64,000 bases of DNA from CAVPCZ01 sp963702445. Its GTDB lineage: Bacteria > Bacteroidota > Ignavibacteria > UBA10030 > UBA6906. The notes beneath the pieces were generated by a model. The model was given only the letters and a program-made list of their open reading frames with translations, searched no databases and had not been told where the DNA came from. Positions 61,130 to 64,000 of this stretch are shown here, in pieces; the first letter of the stretch is position 1; every line of letters starts with the position of its first letter. The translations under genes were made by a program, and so were the position numbers. The stretch covers positions 385,770-449,769 of the forward strand of contig CAVPCZ010000012.1 of the NCBI GenBank assembly GCA_963702445.1, written 5' to 3'.

Positions 61130-63739
61130 TCAGCGCCCGCTGTACCTGCTCAGTAACGCATTAAACCGCGTATTGCTCCTGAGTGGGTCGAAAGCAGGGT
61201 CGAGTCGAAGCCCCCAGATTGTCAAGAATCCAGGCTGTGGAATGAATTGCTCAATCAGCTCCACCGCTCTGTCAACATCACCGGCCAACACTGCAAGTAG
61301 AGCCTTTGTTTCTTCAACGGTTCTTCTTCGACTCCACCTTGCTTCAAGCTTGCCGGCTTTATCAAGCTCCAGCGCCGCTTTCTTATGTTCCCCAAGCCGC
61401 GCCAGAGCGATGGCCATAGAAAGATGCTTCAAGATTCCTGTCGGAAGTTGCTGTGCGAGTGAGAGGGCTGAGTCAAAACAGGCCATTGCAGTTGCACGCT
61501 GATGGAGGGCCACATGAATCCGGCCCTTTCGCATCCAGTGGTTGAAGCTTCGACCGACATTCTCACCGCGGAGTTCCACCAGGCATCCAAGGGCGTCCTG
61601 GTATCTCCCTCCCAGGTAGTTCACCTCCCAGAAATCCCGGGCCGTGATCTCCGCAAACGCACTTCGAGGGTTCAGACGCAGCCTCATTCCCTCTTCGAGA
61701 ACTACCCTGGCCCCTTCGAGATCTCCAAATCCATTGATTAAGATGTCCGCCTTTGACCGATAGCCATATGGATCGTCGGGGTGCCGCGCAATATACTCGT
61801 CAACCTCTTTCCTTGCAACATCCCACTCCTTGAGCCAACACGAGACAGTGAACGGATCCCATCCCGGTGAAACGCTCATCGGGCTTAGCGAGAAGAATCT
61901 TCTGAACGATTCGCGCGCCTCCCGCAGCGCACCTTCATCTCGCAGGACCCTGCCTATGCTGATGTGGAGCTCAGCCCAATTGGGACGGCTTTTCAGTGCT
62001 TTCTGGAATTCTTCCAACGCCATCTTGTTGCGGTCTGTCAATCCTCGAAAAAAGGCGAGGTTCCAGAAATACATACCTTGAGCCCAATGAACGACTGGAT
62101 CTTCAGGGTTGAGTGCACGAGCTTTTTCGAGAGCCGATGTGACCATTGCATGGCGTGTCGGCGTATAGTCCCATCCCTGATAGACCGCGTTGTTGGCGAC
62201 GGCATTTCGGGCAAACGCCTGGCTGAAGGTAGGATCCTTCTTGGCCGCCTTCTCATAGAAATCAGCGGCTATCGCATTCCCGGCGCTATCGAAGTAATTG
62301 TCCCAGTAGTAGTTCCCCCGAAGATAGTAGTCGTAGGCCTCTGTGTTGGCCGTGGGGATCTCTTCCAGGGATGCCTTTTCCGCCGGCGAGAGCACAGCCT
62401 CCATCGAGATGGCGATCCGCCGGGCGATGTCGCTCTGCACAGAAAACAGGTCTCCATCATTTCTGTCGTAGGTCTCCGCCCAGAGGTGCCCTTCGTCCTC
62501 CGTCTTGATCAGCTGGGCCGTGATGCGGATCTTCCCGCCGGCCCGGCGGGTGCTCCCCTCGAGAAGATACCCGACATCCAGATCCTCTGCAATCTCGCGA
62601 GGTGTCTTCTTCGAATCTCGATAGAGCACCATAGAAGTCCGGGCGATAACACGCAATCCGCTGATCTTGGAAAGCTGCGTGAGGATATCATCGTGGATTC
62701 CATCAGCGAATACCGTGTCATCAAACGATCTACCGAAAGGACTGAAAGGAAGAACAGCGATCGACTTTTTCCGGACTTGGCCCGACTCAACAGGTTCTTT
62801 TCCTAAGAAGAACCAAACTCCCAGAGCGCCAACAATCAATGCGGTGGCGGCGACAACCCAACCGGTAAAGGTCTTGCGGCCTCGAAGTACAGCAGTCCTC
62901 GATGCCTCTGGAGTCAAGGATGCAGAGGTGGAATGAGTATTGCGGAGGTCGACAACGATCTCATCCACGTGCTGATAGCGCTCTTTCGGAGACTTTGACA
63001 AGCACTTCCTGATAATGCGTTCGAGCTCCGGGGGGACACCGGCGCGGAGGCCGGTGATGGATTCCGGCTCGGCATTGAGGATTGAATAGATCAGAGCGTT
63101 CTCGTATTCCGCCTCGAACGGGCGCTTTCCGGAGAGCATCTCGTAAAGAACAACTCCCAAGGACCAAATATCGGTTCTGTGATCGGCTGATTCACCCCGA
63201 GCTTGCTCAGGCGACATGTATGCCGCCGTGCCGAGTGTGGAGCCCGCTTTCGTGAGCATCGTCCGGCCGGAGAGTTTTGCCAGGCCAAAGTCGACGATTT
63301 TAGCCACTCCGTCGGACGTGATCATGATATTGGCCGGTTTGATGTCGCGATGCACGATGCCGTGCTCATGGGCTTTGACCAGACCTTGAGCGATCTGGAC
63401 GGCAAAATCGATTGCCTTCGCGATCTTCAGCGGCCCGCGTTCGATTTCTTTCTTTAGTGTCTGGCCCTCGAGGTACTCCATGCTCATGAACATCTGCCCA
63501 TCATTGGTCTCATCGATATCGTACACGACGCAAATGTTGTTGTGCTGGAGGGCCGAGGCAGCTTTGGCCTCGCGGATAAATCGTTGCTTCGCTTCGGGAT
63601 CACGGATGAGATCGGGGGGAAGAAACTTCAGTGCGACGGAGCGATCGAGCTTGAGGTCCTGGGCTCTGTAAACGATTCCCATTCCTCCGCCACCGAGGCG
63701 TTCGAGAACCTTGTAGTGTGAAACGGTTTGTCCAATCAT
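61130..63739 (-). CDS. Membrane Ser/Thr protein kinase with TolB-like and TPR domains
   Basis: 869 residues from ATG 63739; an ATG at 63760 is in frame but the GTAGGTTTTCC leader fits 63739 as in the histidine kinases. Kinase domain 8-270: glycine loop LGGGGMGIVY, K38 (VALKF), H130-R-D132 (IVHRDIKPANI), D150-FG, and the activation segment TAAYMSPEQA. One membrane helix (about 295-315, WVVAATALIVGALGVWFFL). A TolB/FlgO-like domain (about 325-465: KSIAVLPFSP, FADGIHDDILTQL, YLLEGSTRRAGGKIRITAQL) is followed by TPR-like helices to the end (NWAELHISIGRV, MALEEFQKAL). This architecture is common in Ignavibacteria and Acidobacteria as a signal-transduction protein. Its target is unknown. The stop is followed by a terminator and there is no operon partner. 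Confidence 0.92.
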   Translation of the reverse strand: MIGQTVSHYKVLERLGGGGMGIVYRAQDLKLDRSVALKFLPPDLIRDPEAKQRFIREAKAASALQHNNICVVYDIDETNDGQMFMSMEYLEGQTLKKEIERGPLKIAKAIDFAVQIAQGLVKAHEHGIVHRDIKPANIMITSDGVAKIVDFGLAKLSGRTMLTKAGSTLGTAAYMSPEQARGESADHRTDIWSLGVVLYEMLSGKRPFEAEYENALIYSILNAEPESITGLRAGVPPELERIIRKCLSKSPKERYQHVDEIVVDLRNTHSTSASLTPEASRTAVLRGRKTFTGWVVAATALIVGALGVWFFLGKEPVESGQVRKKSIAVLPFSPFGRSFDDTVFADGIHDDILTQLSKISGLRVIARTSMVLYRDSKKTPREIAEDLDVGYLLEGSTRRAGGKIRITAQLIKTEDEGHLWAETYDRNDGDLFSVQSDIARRIAISMEAVLSPAEKASLEEIPTANTEAYDYYLRGNYYWDNYFDSAGNAIAADFYEKAAKKDPTFSQAFARNAVANNAVYQGWDYTPTRHAMVTSALEKARALNPEDPVVHWAQGMYFWNLAFFRGLTDRNKMALEEFQKALKSRPNWAELHISIGRVLRDEGALREARESFRRFFSLSPMSVSPGWDPFTVSCWLKEWDVARKEVDEYIARHPDDPYGYRSKADILINGFGDLEGARVVLEEGMRLRLNPRSAFAEITARDFWEVNYLGGRYQDALGCLVELRGENVGRSFNHWMRKGRIHVALHQRATAMACFDSALSLAQQLPTGILKHLSMAIALARLGEHKKAALELDKAGKLEARWSRRRTVEETKALLAVLAGDVDRAVELIEQFIPQPGFLTIWGLRLDPAFDPLRSNTRFNALLSRYSGR

Positions 63740-63797
63740 GGAAAACCTACTCAGGCGCATAAGATCACTGCCGCACAGAAGCCGACACTAGGGCGGC

Positions 63798-63826
63798 AAT
63801 ATACTACGGGGTATGAATAGAGTCAA
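63798..63826 (-). promoter_or_regulatory. Promoter of the Ser/Thr kinase gene (family P2, diverged)
   Basis: On the minus strand TTGACT (63826-63821), 17 bases, TATATT (63803-63798). The leader (cttctgtgcggcagtgatct, then gagtaggttttccATG) can be aligned over its full length with that of the histidine kinases. Confidence 0.72.
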
Positions 63827-63915
63827 ACTACCGATCTTTCCTGACTGACTCTCTCCTGAGACTCTCGGGGGCAACGGGGAGCAGAGAGCACATGGGTCTC
63901 CACCTACACATACGA

Positions 63916-64000
63916 AAGCCGCGACACTTTGGCGGCATCGCGGCTTGTACTACCTCGGAACGAGATGAAAACTGGGCACAATCTGGGTACAGTACCGGTT
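63916..64000. repeat. Start of a further copy of the hairpin/att-like repeat
   Basis: AAGCCGCGA (63916-63924) and TCGCGGCTT (63938-63946) form the 9-bp hairpin seen at 40198 and 47094. Then aactgggcacaatctgggta follows, which matches the right part of copies A-C (gggcacaatctgggcacac). It runs off the window end. There is no gene in 63827-64000. Confidence 0.5.

Overview
The window reads as a GC-rich accessory region from a member of the Bacteroidota/Chlorobiota/Ignavibacteria assemblage. Three things point there. Eight or more secreted proteins end in a type IX secretion (T9SS) sorting domain with the NYPNPFNP signature. The promoters I can read follow a TTG-N20-TAnnTTTG pattern (Bacteroidota -33/-7 style). 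The sensors are giant beta-propeller two-component proteins of the hybrid (HTCS) and NarL-coupled types. No T9SS machinery, rRNA, complete tRNA or CRISPR array is present.

Layout. 1-4.2 kb: a broken HTCS sensor followed by a secreted M14 carboxypeptidase. 4.4-11.7 kb: a broken propeller kinase and NarL-type regulator, a palindrome array with a promoter, a receiver-only protein, and a broken secreted beta-helix/beta-propeller chimera. 12.5-22.2 kb: TonB-dependent receptor copy 1, a secreted M28 peptidase, a NarL-type regulator and a frameshifted propeller kinase. 22.4-30.6 kb: a frameshifted HTCS, a secreted beta-propeller protein and a secreted GHL10-type hydrolase. 30.9-32.5 kb: a repeat carrying a tRNA-Pro 3' remnant, then two small toxin-antitoxin modules. 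32.6-40.0 kb: HTCS with a secreted alpha/beta hydrolase (minus strand). 40.6-46.8 kb: a defence island with a DUF1016 nuclease, a primase-helicase of the TOTE-conflict type and an AbiE type IV toxin-antitoxin pair. 47.2-48.2 kb: a second tRNA remnant and a DUF4160/DUF2442 pair. 48.5-58.1 kb: a secreted beta-helix protein, regulator and intact propeller kinase (copy 2) and TonB receptor copy 2. 58.4-64 kb: a third tRNA remnant, a second DUF4160/DUF2442 pair, a DDE-type insertion sequence and a Ser/Thr kinase with a TolB-like/TPR sensor half.

How the genes fit together. The repeating unit is one propeller sensor (HTCS, or kinase plus NarL-type regulator) next to one or two T9SS-exported hydrolases or adhesin-like proteins, sometimes with a TonB receptor. 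Within the regulator copies I can read a candidate operator, ATCnTCC-N4-GGAnGAT, fused to the -33 element of four promoters. Two lie in front of the secreted effectors and two lie inside the end of the kinase gene in front of the regulator. This suggests an autoregulated sensor-effector cassette that has been amplified, permuted and partly degraded. Many frameshifts are single-base changes in short homopolymers, so sequencing error and true pseudogenisation must be separated before any gene is called dead.
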